64,000 bases of DNA from Undaria pinnatifida (lineage: Eukaryota > Sar > Phaeophyceae > Laminariales > Alariaceae). Positions 10,901 to 21,620 of the stretch are shown piece after piece. The stretch spans positions 18,686,226 through 18,750,225 of the forward strand of contig JABAKD010000010.1 of NCBI GenBank assembly GCA_012845835.1. Direction: 5' to 3'. Below the pieces are notes generated by a model that worked only from the letters and a program-made list of their open reading frames with translations, ran no database searches and was not told where the DNA came from. Position numbers and translations under genes: made by a program. Numbering within the stretch: the stretch's first letter is position 1; every line of letters begins with the position of its first letter.

Positions 10901-13900
10901 CAGCTGGTACGTAAACCAGCAAACAGAGGCGATTGGTCCGTACTTGATTTTTTATCTTGAAAACACGATCATGGGTACGTTGCAACTCCAGCGGAGTACA
11001 ATAACGCGTTCTCATCCATCCACCGACCCACAACCCACCCACGACCCGGTACCGGTACCTACTGCTGCATGTTGAAGATACACGTACCTGCGATTGTAAC
11101 GCCCACGACCAAAACAAAGCACCCTCGGTGAGGTTTTACTACGGCGTGGTGGTCCCTTTCGGTTAATTCTTCGCCCAGACCATTCTCTGTGGTGTTGAAA
11201 AAAAAAGAAAAGACCGCTAGTCCACAACTAATGCTACGATGTTCAAGCCGTCAGCATTTTTACCAGTTCAGTTGAAAAGGATGCTGCTTGATCGTCGAAC
11301 GGGTCTATAGTTACAATAGCACACCCCAACACGAAGCCCGCGCTTCCGTTGACCGGCAAACGGCCTAACAGCAGGAGCGCAGACAGGCACCACAGCGCGA
11401 CAGCATGCCTTTCACACCTACCAGGTACCAGGTACCTCTAGTAGTGCTCGAGTCTGGGACGTAAGCGGCTATTTTTTTATACAGTACCACCATGAATGCA
11501 ACGGTTTTCGTGGATATCATCTACGACATTCGCGTGGGGCAGGCCAAGAAGGAAAAAGGGAAAAAATGAGGCGCGCGAAGCGCGCCGATTGTTGCGCTTG
11601 CAAATAATAACAAAATACAGAGTTTCAGCTGTGAGATCGAGGATTTTGTCGAAACTCATCTTTGCAAGCTGCACGCGATGCTTTCATCGTGCGTGCTACG
11701 TGGTGTGTATGCCCTCATGAAGGATATGGGTCGGCGACTCCCCTTCGAGCTATGTACCACAGGTAACACATCACCATTCTCTGTAGGAGTGTCAATTCAG
11801 ATATGTAAGATATCATACAATATCCCATACGTAGCGCTATGGTGCGTGCTTTTGATATGTATGTTTATTGCTGATTGACCACACGCTCCACGCTCAAACA
11901 AGTGGAGAGCAAAGTGAAAAAACGCTTTCTTGGAGAGCAAAGTGAAGAACGTTGTTTTTGTAAGAGCGACTTGTTTACTATGCGTTTTCTCATTTTTTTT
12001 CACAACAAAAGAAAACGCGAAAAATTGTTGTTTTTTCGCCCTCGTTTTTCCATTTTTTTTACAAAAAATAAAGAAAGAAAAAATGGAGGAAAAAATGAAG
12101 AAACGAAAAAAATCGCTTTTGGTAAAAACAACAACAACAATAACAACAACAAAAGGAAGGGAAAAAATTGAAAACATCAAAATCGAAAATACGACAAAAA
12201 AATGAAAAATATGTTGGTCGGAGCGCGGAGCGTTCGTCGGAGACAGAAGTTCCATATCTTCACGCCGCCCCCCGCTCGGCGGCAGGACGAGCATGACAAA
12301 ACATATCTGAACGGTGGGGCGACGCGCTCCATTAGCTCCATCCAACCGTCGCTCCGCACGCTCTGTTCGTTCGGGCCGTCGCCCCGCTCGCTCTCATTGG
12401 CCCCGTTCGCTCCCGAAATCGCCCCGTTCGCTCGCTCTCGCAGACGATGCTCTACGAACTATTAGTAATAGCAAGAACAAAAAAAACAGTACGAGTAGAA
12501 TAACCATTTGTCGTGCACCGTCGCGCTCTTGGCGGCACGAGCTCGATAAAAGGGAGCTGAACTGCGGCGCAACGAGCTCCGCTCTTGCTCGAACCGTTGC
12601 TCCGCTCTCGCTCGAGTCCGTCGTCGCACCCCGGCATCGCCCGCTCGCTGCCCACGTTGCCCGGTTCCCCCCCGACACCGCCCCGTTCGCTCGCGCCTCC
12701 AACCTCGTCCCTCTACGAGTACGAGTACAAGTACGGCAGTATACCACGAAAAAGCAAATAATGGAGAATGGAAGAATGGAGGGACACACCATCCTTTCGC
12801 GTGGTTGGATCCTGCCCCCAGCCACGAGGAACACAACTTAGTTAGCTTGTCGCCCCGCAGAGCTGCGTGTGAGGGTGTGACGAGGCTCGAGGTGGGGAGA
12901 AGAGGTGTTGGGTGATCGCTGCGAACGGGTGTGCGTGTGTGAGCGTTTGGGGTGGAAACTGGGAGCTCTGGCCAAAGAATGAAAACAAATCCGCCGCTCG
13001 TAGCACCAACAGCAACCATGAGGCGCTCGGCGATGAAGCCTTGACAACCGGGAATCGAACCACAGCCCTCGGGCTGCTCCGACGCATCTGTAAGCGTTCT
13101 GGCGCATCTTCAAGCGTTACCGGACGCCTCACCGACGAATCGTGACATACCAGTTGTAGTAGTCCCGGCTTGGTTTTTAACGTTTCTAGTATTGGGAGTT
13201 CCAGATTAATTTTTCAGGATATCATGTCTCAAAACGATCTTCCAGTATGTGACGCTACAAATCGCATTGACGTGCGCATGAGACACGAGGCATGACAGAT
13301 GACAAGACCTTCAATCGTTCAGGCATTGTTTAATCCATCCATTCAATCCATGCAATCCATCCGGCCGGGATCGGGGATTCGGGGATCGGGCATGCACCTC
13401 GACAATCCGCAGTCCGACAATCGATAATCGATAAACGACCATCGACAACTTTTCAACTTTAGAGGTTGGGCTATACGGTACGATCGAGCTCATTTCTCAC
13501 GACGGTAGCACATGAGAAAGGAAGAAGATTGATCACCTTTGTCATACTCGAATCATGAATTGCGTCAGCTGTGATATATGCGTGTACCACCTTGGGTTGT
13601 GTGTGTTTTTCCCTGGGGTATTCCTCAGCTCCAGAGTGACTGGAGCCTGTCCTGTGACCACGGACTTGATTATACGAGTTAATGTGAGAACAACAACATA
13701 ACGTAGCGTCATACTGCTGTTGGGCCAAATGGGACATGCTCGGGTAACGGTGCGAAACAAGGTTTGCCTCTACAGCAGGTTCTAGGAGAACTCCACAAGT
13801 GCAGCTCAACACTTTGCCGGCCGTTCCTAGTGTTTCTACAGCACATCAAGTATCTAATAAAAATAACAGCAGGATCCCACACCCTACGTAGCGCTCACGC

Positions 13901-14412
13901 AGTGCATGTATGTGTCGAGTTGAACGCTTTCATGTGCTGCTGAACCGCCAACCGACCGCTGCTGTATGCCAAAAGCTCTATACTGTATCCTAGATGTCTT
14001 TGTATTCCTCCAAGAGCCCAAAAGGTAGCAAAAACGCAGAACAAACTCAAGTACGTTCGTATATCCTGTCGATTTTCTCAGGATGTGGTCCCACCCAGGA
14101 CACTGAAAGTAGGTGGCATGCGTGGGTCAACGTCTGACCGTCGCTTGCATGCCCTCTCACCGGCACAGGCTTGACAAGGTCTGCGTTCGGCCGACTCGTT
14201 CCTGACGCATCTCGATCTGCCTCAAGTTGCTTTAGCTCTTCCCGAATGGCTGCTGCCCGAGCCTTCAGCTCGTCTGGAGATGGTGGGACCATTCCCGCCG
14301 CGCCGAAAACGGCCACGGTTGGGCTTCGCCGTGCGGTAATGGGAGGGGGTGTGAGGAACGCAGCAACGTGGGTAATCCATAGTACTCCCCAGGCAAGCGA
14401 AAGCAGCTTCAT
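7923..14412 (-). CDS. Plastid-targeted conserved-type protein, unknown family
   Basis: Exons on the minus strand: 14412-14161, 10152-9983, 9569-9436 and 8128-7923 (stop TAA). Phases join cleanly (0, then split Arg, then split Gly), giving 253 residues. The N-terminus is a signal peptide (MKLLSLAWGVLWITHVAAF) with an AF junction followed by a Pro/Arg/Ser-rich, acid-free stretch: the bipartite signal-plus-transit address of secondary red plastids. Next come a short Ala/Glu helix (PDELKARAAAIREELKQLEA) and a mature domain with PLPETLLDSCWKVVLEIRG, EENHRFVKR, GYVWEPDRNPEDEKEF and NKSFWGIFNTAGLLAQFKVV; it ends in a Pro/Ala tail. I do not recognise the fold. A GTAACC donor at 7970 could remove the tail and add further exons. 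The 4-kb first intron may hide another exon. Exon 2 is followed by a 27-bp repeat that copies its own donor site. Confidence 0.8.
8940..9150. repeat. Dispersed 'agatcat'-rich repeat, copy 1
   Basis: The segment is dense in AGATC words with the phrases 'agatcatctgcagtagat' and 'gatctggatcata'. Related, diverged copies are at 23130-23400 and 34430-34690, which share 'agaccagggatct(g/a)t(c/t)tgcc' with each other. It lies in the third intron of the plastid-protein gene. Confidence 0.5.
9658..9714. repeat. CAA/CAG microsatellite
   Basis: Uninterrupted and slightly mixed CAA and CAG triplets (about 18) in the second intron of the plastid-protein gene. Confidence 0.9.
9800..10010 (-). repeat. 27-bp minisatellite carrying a 5' splice site in each unit
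   Basis: About eight units of 27 bp; on the minus strand each reads CACCG(x)TTTGTCAAACG followed by GTAAGTGA, in slightly different spellings. The first unit overlaps the end of exon 2 of the plastid-protein gene, whose real donor is the first GTAAGTG (9982). The others repeat exon end plus donor into the intron. Using a later donor would add an immediate in-frame TAA. Confidence 0.9.
11617..11765 (+). repeat. Dispersed 'cttTgcaagctgc' repeat family, copy
   Basis: The segment contains 'tttcagctgtgagatcga', 'actcatctttgcaagctgc' and, after about 60 bp, 'gaaggatatgggtcggcgac'. The same ordered blocks occur at 24665-24765 and 46375-46445 (same strand) and in reverse complement at 30885-31115 and 32335-32585. 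Confidence 0.65.
11880..12215. other. A/T-homopolymer-rich stretch
   Basis: Runs of A and T, with many 'gaaaaaa' words and a direct repeat of 'gtggagagcaaagtga' or 'tggagagcaaagtga' (about 11900 and 11930). No gene is recognised; open frames on both strands reflect composition. Confidence 0.6.
12280..12725. repeat. Diverged GC-rich direct duplication, about 250-bp units
   Basis: Two GC-rich units in the first intron of the plastid-protein gene share 'ggcggca(g)gacgagc', 'gaac(g/t)g(t/c)ggggcgac' and 'gccccgttcgctcgc', followed by 'ctctacga'. Neither strand shows an exon with a credible protein. Confidence 0.5.
13035..13085 (-). repeat. tRNA-like B-box fragment
   Basis: The minus strand reads GGTTCGATTCCCGG preceded by a GC-rich hairpin-like stretch (GCAGCCCGAGGGCTG). 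The GGTTCGATTCC core is a pol III B box. No complete tRNA cloverleaf can be drawn, so a SINE or tRNA remnant is more likely. Confidence 0.4.
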
Positions 14413-14631
14413 GGCGGCGGAATCGAATGTTGAAGCATTTTTTCAAAACTTTTTCGTCCAGAGGAGTTTTAGATGTGTTCGGCGGCTTTTTTTGTGTGGG
14501 GTACCCATCCCCACCTCACACCACACAGGAACACTCTCCACTGCTGTTCAGCCAGCACGCTAGCTCATGCCACAGGGAACGCAGAGCAAACGCATACCTT
14601 TTTGTTAAGCTGATTATTACGGATTGAAGTG
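14413..14631. promoter_or_regulatory. Divergent intergenic region (probable bidirectional promoter)
   Basis: Only 219 bp separate the start codons of the plastid-targeted gene (-, ATG at 14412) and the ABM-like gene (+, ATG at 14632). No canonical TATA box is obvious; pyrimidine-rich stretches and 'caca' words are present. Sharing of regulation is inferred from spacing alone. Confidence 0.5.
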
Positions 14632-17600
14632 ATGGCGACATCGATAGGGAGAGTTTTCTGTGCGAGGCGCTGCGGCAGCATGGTGGTCCTGCGACATAGT
14701 AGAACTGGCGGCGCAATACGTGATATACATAACAGCAGTGCCACCAAGAAGGATGCTGAAAGCGACGAGGAACTGCACCCCAACTGGACGTGAGTTGTGC
14801 ACACTCTAACCCAGATGCTGCCAGCATAACATAGATGACAGTGGTGCTTGCTGCAGCGTAGGGTAAATGCGCCGTGAAATGCTGCGACGGCATGCTCGCT
14901 CTGCGGTGTAATGGGATTGGTGGCGTAATAAGCTTTGTGCACAACAGCGGTTCACCTACACCAACACCGAGTTTTCCACTGGAAGCGACGAGGAATTTCA
15001 CCCCTACTGGACGTGAGTTGTCATATGCACTTCTACAACCTAGACAATGCCAGCACAGCATAGACAGCAGTAGTGCTTGTGGTGCTTGCCGTGCGGTAGA
15101 GCACATGTGCCGCGAATGCTAAGCATCACATGCTGAGTTCTGCTTGACACTGCTCAATCGAAGTACTGGATGGACCAGTCCAGTCAACCTGACGGAGGTG
15201 GTATTGACAAGACCACCTCACGTCCAGAGTATAGCAGCAGCACGCCTTACAAACAGTACAGCACCAAAACCAACAGTAGCAGTAGCAGCCGTGAAGCTCA
15301 GGGGGTACCCTATGGCAATAACGCTACCCTATACATACATCTCTGCTCTGCAGCGGGTTGGAGCGCCGGCTGAAAGCAAGGATTCCCCGGCAACGAGGAG
15401 ACGGCGTGCCGGAGGGCCGACGAAACCTCAAGCCTTCCGAGGAGGACTTTTGGCACGCTGCGGGAGTTTACGACGACGTCATGACGCCGGCGGGAAGGAC
15501 ATCTTTAAGCGTTGCTTCTGGAGAGGCGGCGTGTGGTGAGCCGTTCAGTACACCTATCATTGCACAACGGTAAAGCAGTATGATATTTTGGTGTTTTTTT
15601 TATGTATCGACATTCATAACCTGTTGTAGATGCTATAGCCTTTTCGAGCAGTGCGGTATACTCGCGGATTATTAGGCCAAGAACGTCAAGAGCCTCGATG
15701 ACAAGCACATGTTGCACCGCACTGAAGGGAGCCCCACTATGTTGCCGTGCGCAGGGGGGGTGGTTTGCGTGTCGAGTATCCATCTACGCTGTTATGATAT
15801 TGCTGTTGCGGCTTTCCACGCTGCGCTTGTGACGCACCAGTACATCTTGGCCGGATCCATCGCTCTTCGTCCACGAACGCGTTCCTTTTGTGTTGGTGTG
15901 TTGGTCATGACAGCATCAAGTACCAGCTACCAAGCACCACTGCTGTTGGCTTCTCAGTGCCTGGTCAATGCTTGCCGTATATGGTTGGTATTGAACTCCG
16001 CTAAATGTCGTCCACCAAGGCCCATGCTTTCTAAAACAATAGCGTCGGTTTTTATTTCAGCATATAGCCAAACGCGTGGAATCAGCACCGGAACGCGCAC
16101 ACCAGGTGCAACTCTGGCCAGGCATGTAAGGAACATTTGATGTTCATGTTCATATATCAAAGGTCGCAATATTCCGGTTAATGTTGGTGCCTTGTAAATC
16201 ACAAGCCCGGTCGATCTGGTTTGCGGTCGGCAACTGTGCGGCGAAATCGACGATGGTACCCCCCCGCCCCCCCTCTTCCCCCTCTCCCCCCCCCCCCCTC
16301 GACAAACACACATCCCTCCCCCTCCGCCCCACCAAAAATCAAATCCGCCAGAGTTGTAAACACTACCCGACATGAACATTATCCGACAGGTGATGTCACC
16401 TCTTCACCTTTCGAGCCATCCGTGCAGTGGGCCTTTTGCTCGGCAATCCCTATCGGTGCTCTAGGCCGGTATTTTTACATCAGTTGTGTAACCAGTTGTG
16501 TCAATGCGTTGGCACTGCTGTTAGGACTCATGTTTGGACGAGAAACAAAATAATCTGGCCACTCTTTCCATTGTTACACGTCCCTGAGAGGTTGCTTGTG
16601 GACGAGAAAGTGACGTTTCAATTGTCCCATTTCCTCAGCCCCGACGGAATCGTCGCCTTTCTTTTGCCTTATTGTTGTCGGCTGTTGGTGCAGCGAGACT
16701 GTCCACCGTGAAGATTACCGCGGAGAACCTCCCTAGGGTGGTCGCCCTCTACAAGACATCGGTTGCACCAGTTTTGCAGGTTTGTGCTACTGTCGTCGTC
16801 GACATCATACAATGAATTTGCATCATCAACGGTATCATCAACGTCATCGTAAATCAATGCCATCATCGACGTCATCATAAATGAATATCATTATTGTTAT
16901 GATCGGTGTATCGTCGATGCCATAGTCTATGTACGTGTAGTTGTCGTGGGCGCATCGTACATGCGCTGTGTGCTGTCATTATACGGCACTCGTTGTAAGC
17001 CTGTCCACCGAGCTCCAACCCGTTTTTGTTGCGCTGCATTGTGATTTGCCTGCTCGAGCACCGGTTGACCACATGCCATTTTTCGGTTTGGTCGTTGTTG
17101 AAAGACGGTCGGTTGCGTAGGCCTGCTAATTCTGCTATTATTTTGAACATATTTGAGCCCCAGAAGTAATGGCAAAACAAAGCCAACTGCAGTTTCTCAA
17201 CGTGTTCGTGCAACGTGAACGCGGAGAAGCACAACAGGGAGAATCATGCTGCACCATGCTGCACCCGTGTCGTACGACCCCTTTCATTGCACTTGGGACA
17301 CGAAACCTATCATCCCCCAGACAAGCGTGGACCGACGCCGTAGTCGTGATATTTTCCCGTCGGTTTCCTCGCCTCAAGCCCCAACAGGGTCAATATTAAT
17401 GCTGTATATTACCTGGTATGATCGTTTCCATGTATTCAGGTGAAGGGCTTCTGTGGCGCCCAAGTATTTTCAGATCGAGCGGCGAGCACTGTACAGTCGC
17501 TGACCCTGTGGGAGTCGTGGGGGGATCTTGAGACCGCTGTGGGCGACCCACGCTACACCAAGGTGACATGAAACGACGACGTACTGCAGCTCAGCATACA

Positions 17601-18627
17601 ATTCATGACACACTGTAACAGGTAGTTCCTTCAACGCATATAAAATCTGTAAAGCTGTGCTCTACAAGTATATGTGCTGTGTTTTTATCCAAACACGTAC
17701 ATACTTTCAGTTTCTTGTTTAATCACGCTCGAAGTGTATGCCAGGAGGATCTCCAGCCGCAGCGATTGTGATGTAACGTAGTGTTCTTCAACAATGTGAA
17801 CGCCCCAGCCTACTCACATATACCTGGTATGTTTTATATTGAGTGCCTCGTGTGCGTTGGCATGATACCCGATCGAGTAAGTGACCACCTTGTTTACTGG
17901 AAAAAAAAAATGGCAATGTTTTTTTTTTTCCATAAGCGTCCTCTACACTGTTCATCGCTGAGACTACCGCATATAGTTACAAAAAAATAATGCATGTGCA
18001 CAGCCCAAAGTGACAGTGCATGTGCACAATGCCACGTGCCCGAAAGTGACGGTATGCGCACAGCAGTGCGTGTGGGTGCACGTGACATTGGCTGTCCTGC
18101 TTTTCCGCACGCATGAGTGCGTTCTTGATGTTTACCAGTCGTACCGTCGTTCTATGTACGTGCATACAAAGTTCATTATGCCGTCATCGTTTTATCGTTA
18201 ATTCATGCGGGCCCACGTGACATTGGCTGTCATGCTTCTCTGCATGCATAAGAGCACCCTAGATTTGCACGAGTACGTTCGTTCTGTGTAAATGCACATC
18301 AGGTACTCTATAACTCCATAATCATCGTGTTATTGTTGATTTATTCCTTCCTTTTGTATATAACAGGTAGTAGTCTAGGCTATAGTTCCGGCATGGTTTA
18401 TGTAGTATGTGATGTGTGTTTCTAAGTTACTGTAGTGCACAATTCTATTCCACCTGATACTTTCTACTGTAAGTTGTGTTGTCTGTCGTCTGCCGACGTA
18501 TGTTTGCCTGCAGGCAATGCGGTCTTTGGAGGGCCTGATCGAATCACCGCCGGAGGTCATCGACACCGAAGTGGCGTGTTCCATTCTCCCCACCACCGGA
18601 GGGGGCGAACCGGGAGATATTGCGTGA
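14632..18627 (+). CDS. ABM-like (antibiotic biosynthesis monooxygenase fold) protein, mitochondrial-type presequence
   Basis: Exons: 14632-14789, 15354-15535, 16694-16779, 17440-17562 and 18514-18627 (stop TGA). All phases match; the 663 coding bases give 220 residues. The start MATSIGRVFCARRCGSMVVL is rich in Arg and Ser with no acidic residue, a mitochondrial-type presequence (inference). Residues about 54-113 are hydrophilic and charged (RRNLKPSEEDFWHAAGVYDD). Residues about 115-205 resemble the ABM dimeric ferredoxin-like barrel: beta strand STVKITA, helix NLPRVVALYKTSVAPVLQ, strand KGFCGAQVFSD, strand STVQSLTLWESWGDLE, helix DPRYTKAMRSLEGLI. Such domains bind and oxidise small aromatic or polyketide-like molecules, or bind haem, but many have no known substrate. 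No catalytic assignment is possible here. The first exon's 3' end and donor are duplicated 223 bp downstream in intron 1. Confidence 0.75.
14755..15122 (+). repeat. Tandem duplication of ABM exon-1 end plus donor, 223-bp offset
   Basis: The exon-1 end 'gaaagcgacgaggaactgca' to the donor (GT at 14790) and about 100 bp of intron recur, diverged, at about 14980-15122. The second donor (GT at 15013) is also followed by GAGTTGT. Shared downstream phrases include 'ccagca(c)a(g/a)cata' and 'g(t/c)ggtgcttg'. Confidence 0.8.
16240..16440 (+). repeat. Poly-C element, isolated copy
   Basis: C-homopolymer runs precede 'gccccaccaaaaatcaaatc', then 'taaacac(t)', 'gatgtcacct' and 'tttcgagccatcc'. The same ordered phrases follow the poly-C runs at 29.8 and 30.2 kb. 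It lies in the second intron of the ABM-like gene. Confidence 0.75.
18078..18345 (+). repeat. Tandem duplication, about 132 bp
   Basis: The two units begin with 'cacgtgacattggctgtc' (18079 and 18213) and end with 'catcgt' plus 'ttattgttgatt' or 'ttatcgttaatt'. The region just upstream is rich in 'gtgcatgtgcac' palindromes. Confidence 0.75.
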
Positions 18628-18747
18628 ACTTGTGGCTTTTTGGGGGTATGGTATTTCATGTTGTTGTCAAGCACCCTCCCTTGATCCGACCGTGCTTGTG
18701 TGTTCTACAGTAGGTGAGGAGCGGTGGATATGTTGTTCCATGTATTG

Positions 18748-19297
18748 CTAGTGCTTTATCACGCCCTTCGTTTCGATTTGTGTCATGTGATGAGCGGTGC
18801 GAGGTGATATTTTCGTCCTGGTAGTTGAACTAAAGTATTGTATGTGGGATATCTCTCGCATCTCTGGGAAGTACTTTGTACGAAGAATGGACGTGGCGGT
18901 TCTGTGGTACAGACATGTACTGATTGTACTTGCGACGTCGGAGTGAGAATGTAGACAGGAAGGGACGGGAGACAAGCTGCACACTTGCAACAGCAGTATT
19001 GGTGTCTCGTGGGCGGTGACCAATAATTCTTCGAAGTAGCAACATTGGGGTCTTGCGGGCGGTGAATGCAAACAAGCAGCATGCAAAGCAACTTCGTAAG
19101 CAGTCGAGCACGCGAGCACGCAGCTATTATGGCGCTGTCGCTCGGATAGTGGAAGCTTAACGCCATCTTTGGCGGCCTCCACTACTGTCACGTCCATTTG
19201 TAGTGCGGTGCTTCGCCAACCGAACATAACTCCTCCGTACCATGGATGAGACATGGTCTGGATGCACGTGAGGCCTTGTTTCACCACGCATAGGGCT
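18748..19297 (-). CDS. Candidate 3'-terminal exon, unknown gene
   Basis: The minus strand is open for 179 codons with a plausible acceptor (TTTCAG) just upstream. Its first part looks coding by composition (VVKQGLTCIQTMSHPWYGG, then ALQMDVTVVEAAKDGVKLP); the second half is Cys/Ser/His-rich and less convincing. Other frames of the same strand are also partly open, which weakens the case. It would be convergent with the ABM-like gene. No family is recognised. Confidence 0.3.
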
Positions 19298-19674
19298 GAA
19301 ATCCCCGTCCACGTTGTATGCCTATCCCTTTACTTGGGGCTACTGGCAGCAACCTTGGTGGTGTGCTGGTTTCTGCACGAGCTTTGATATTTTACCGAGA
19401 GGTATCACGAAGGAAGCCTCCCAGCGTAATTGGTGTTGTGCGGTCATACGACGTATCCTGTAGACGATGTTAACTTCTTCAGGGATATTCCCGCTTCTGC
19501 TTCAAGGTAGAACAGCTCTTAGTTTCAAGCCACAAGCAGATTTTGCAGGTTGCCGGGTTAGCAACTGCCTCGAATGTACCGGATGCGCACATGCGCACCA
19601 CCATTGATTTTATGGCCGGGCTTTACCCTACCCCAGACGATCCTGGCGCCGCTATTTTCGTTCAATACGTTGGA

Positions 19675-19890
19675 CCCTTTTTGACTAAACCGCGTGCATA
19701 CATCTCCCCTTGCATCGGCCGTTTTTTCTGCCGCGGTAAAATGCACGCCTTCCCTTCCGCCGCATCGAGCATGATGATCACCGCCGGGACCATCGCCCGA
19801 ACCTCTTTAGGGAAAACGTTCAAGGCGTCATCGCTTAAAAAAGTCATTACCTCTGCCACCAGCAGGAAACGTTTTCGTATGCTATTGCGT
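19675..19890 (-). CDS. Candidate internal exon, unknown gene
   Basis: The minus-strand segment reads VAEVMTFLSDDALNVFPKEV followed by RAMVPAVIIMLDAAEGKACI, with charged and hydrophobic residues in coding-like balance, after an acceptor-like GTGGCAG. It could join the candidate exon at 18748-19297 (a donor AAAAAGG then GTCCAA gives a matching phase). The plus strand is open over the same bases, so orientation is not certain. Confidence 0.3.
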
Positions 19891-20139
19891 GCACTTACAC
19901 ACAGTATCTGTTGTACATACATAGTCTACTCTAGTACTATTAATAGTAGTACATGTTTCGGTAGGGGTGCATACCTGAAACACTGCTGTGAGGTCTTCTT
20001 CGCCCCAAAACCTGTTCGTGACGAAAATTGCCAGATGAATTATTCCGTGGCCTAGCCCCAAATGAGAAGCCAGATGCCAGCCGTATTGAGTGTAGTTCCT
20101 CAGTAGTTGGTGTTCGTTTATACACAACAAACCACGCTG

Positions 20140-20400
20140 CTGTGTTCTACGTAAGTAGCTCAGCGGTTTATTTTTAATTCTTTACAAACGAACAAAACGC
20201 GTGCCGATAGGCTGAGTTTGCTCTCCCACCGATAACATTCTCCGGGGTTAATCAACGCCCCCCTGATCAACACCTGTGGTTTATCAGTTATAAGGGACTT
20301 GAACCCCGGACTTCTTTCGTTCGTTTACAAAGAACTAACCACTGAGCTACTCTTCAGTAAGTCAGCGCTGACAAGTAGATCAGTGGCTTAGATTATTGTT
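20140..20400. repeat. Cluster of tRNA-like A/B-box sequences (SINE heads)
   Basis: Three A-box-like phrases occur: 'agtagctcagcggttta' (+, 20155), 'AGTAGCTCAGTGGTTAG' (-, about 20337-20353) and 'aagtagatcagtggctta' (+, 20374). The minus copy is followed by a B-box-like CGGGGTTCAAGTCCC (about 20295-20309), with a possible anticodon-type loop between. T-stem and acceptor pairing are poor, so tRNA-derived SINE heads fit better than a functional tRNA gene. Confidence 0.5.
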
Positions 20401-20529
20401 TATGAACATGTCCGTCCATAATATGTGAAGGAACAACACTTCTCAGTGGAGGAATCCCGTCAGTGCGTCAGAAACGCTTAGGCCAAATTCGATGAGAATC
20501 GACGGGCATAAAAGGCCTTGAAAAGGCTG

Positions 20530-20700
20530 AAAAAAAAGTGGGAATGCTGAACCCTAGACTAAAGACTATATATGCGCGATAAAATTGAAGGCACTACTAT
20601 GTGCCGGGGGGAAGAAGGGAAGACACCTGTGATCGCTGACCACGGCTTGTCCGGAAGGCCGCTGAAGGCAAAACCTTTTATGATATGCACGGGTTGAGCT
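20530..20700 (+). repeat. SINE body fragment
   Basis: Matches the body of the SINE at 31267-31577 in order: 'gctgaaccctag', 'gcgcgataaaattgaaggca', 'ccggggggaagaagggaaga', 'cacctgtga', 'ccacggcttgtcc' and 'gctggagagt'. It follows the tRNA-like cluster at 20140-20400 on the same strand. Confidence 0.7.
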
Positions 20701-21044
20701 GGAGAGTGAAAGTGATCATATAGTCAATGGGTCACAGGTACACGTTCTACCGTTACGTAGACTGATCTTCTCGTGAAGATTTTGTATGAACGGTAGCTGT
20801 TCCAGAGGTACTGGATATCGTGTCTTGTTGTACTAAAAGTGGTCGTGGAGTCTCCGTAGATTCTGATGACAGAGAGGCGGGTAATCACGTTTCCCGCTGA
20901 CAAGTAGTCTCTGTCGACTCTCTGTTTTGCCTGCGAAGCACCTTTCGTTGCCTCAAGGCACTTCTATCGTTACCGTCGCTTGGTTCGCCGTCGAACCTTG
21001 CTCCAACCTGGCGTGTCCTTCACGCTACGAAGAACAAGAAGAGA

Positions 21045-21150
21045 AATAGTTGCAAGTTACGAGTCGAACCTGGGTTCTACCCCAATCCCTCACATATACT
21101 TTTTTAAATCGAGGCCAAAACGTGCTACCTCAGCGGTCGTATAAAGGAAG
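21045..21150 (-). repeat. tRNA-like SINE head
   Basis: The minus strand has CGCTGAGGTAGCACG (A-box-like), then about 40 bp later CCCAGGTTCGACTCGTAAC (B box). The spacing fits a tRNA-derived pol III promoter. Stem pairing is too weak for a real tRNA gene. Confidence 0.45.
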
Positions 21151-21404
21151 TGTACGTAGTACCTCAGTTGCCTATCTATCAGTAGTACTGTAGTTGTTGC
21201 CTATCATCAATCAGTTGACTGAGATGGCCATTATTATTATTAATAGTTGGGGAGCCCCGTCGGTCACAAGTGTTTTGGCCCAAAACGGCTACTCGTACAG
21301 TACTCCTATCGTACCACGCTTGCTGCATGATGTTCGCGGCGCTTCCTACACGCTCTCAATGCTGGAAATAACGATCTGTCGCGGCGTCAACTACTACTGC
21401 TTTG

Positions 21405-21620
21405 TTACTGCTGTAACACTGCTGTCAACAGGTGGGTGCGATCTTCAAATGCTTCGTCCCCAGTCGACAGAGCCTCTTCCCGGAGTCCACCCGTGGTTCG
21501 AGTACCCGCATCTGCTATTTTCGAAGAAACCTCTTTCGGGTTTGCAACGCCTACCGCCGGCGTACAGCATGCTGCTGCAGCGCCTTTAGCCTTGAGCCAA
21601 CTACTACGGTTCCGCATCAC
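21405..21620 (-). CDS. Candidate exon, unknown
   Basis: A minus-strand open stretch with coding-like composition (SSWLKAKGAAAACCTPAVGV, ANPKEVSSKIADAGTRTTGG, LREEALSTGDEAFEDRTHLL). The end could be a donor CAGCA then GTAACA. Three frames of the plus strand are also open, so this is weak. It may belong with the candidates at 18.7-19.9 kb. Confidence 0.2.
   Translation of the reverse strand: MMRNRSSWLKAKGAAAACCTPAVGVANPKEVSSKIADAGTRTTGGLREEALSTGDEAFEDRTHLLTAVLQQ

Noticed and set aside
12202-13145. Overlapping open frames on both strands
   Set aside because: The stretch is GC-rich and low in stops on all frames, with no domain or splice chain.
20283-20353. Functional tRNA gene on the minus strand
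   Set aside because: A and B boxes are present, but the acceptor and T stems do not pair well and the neighbours are SINE body.
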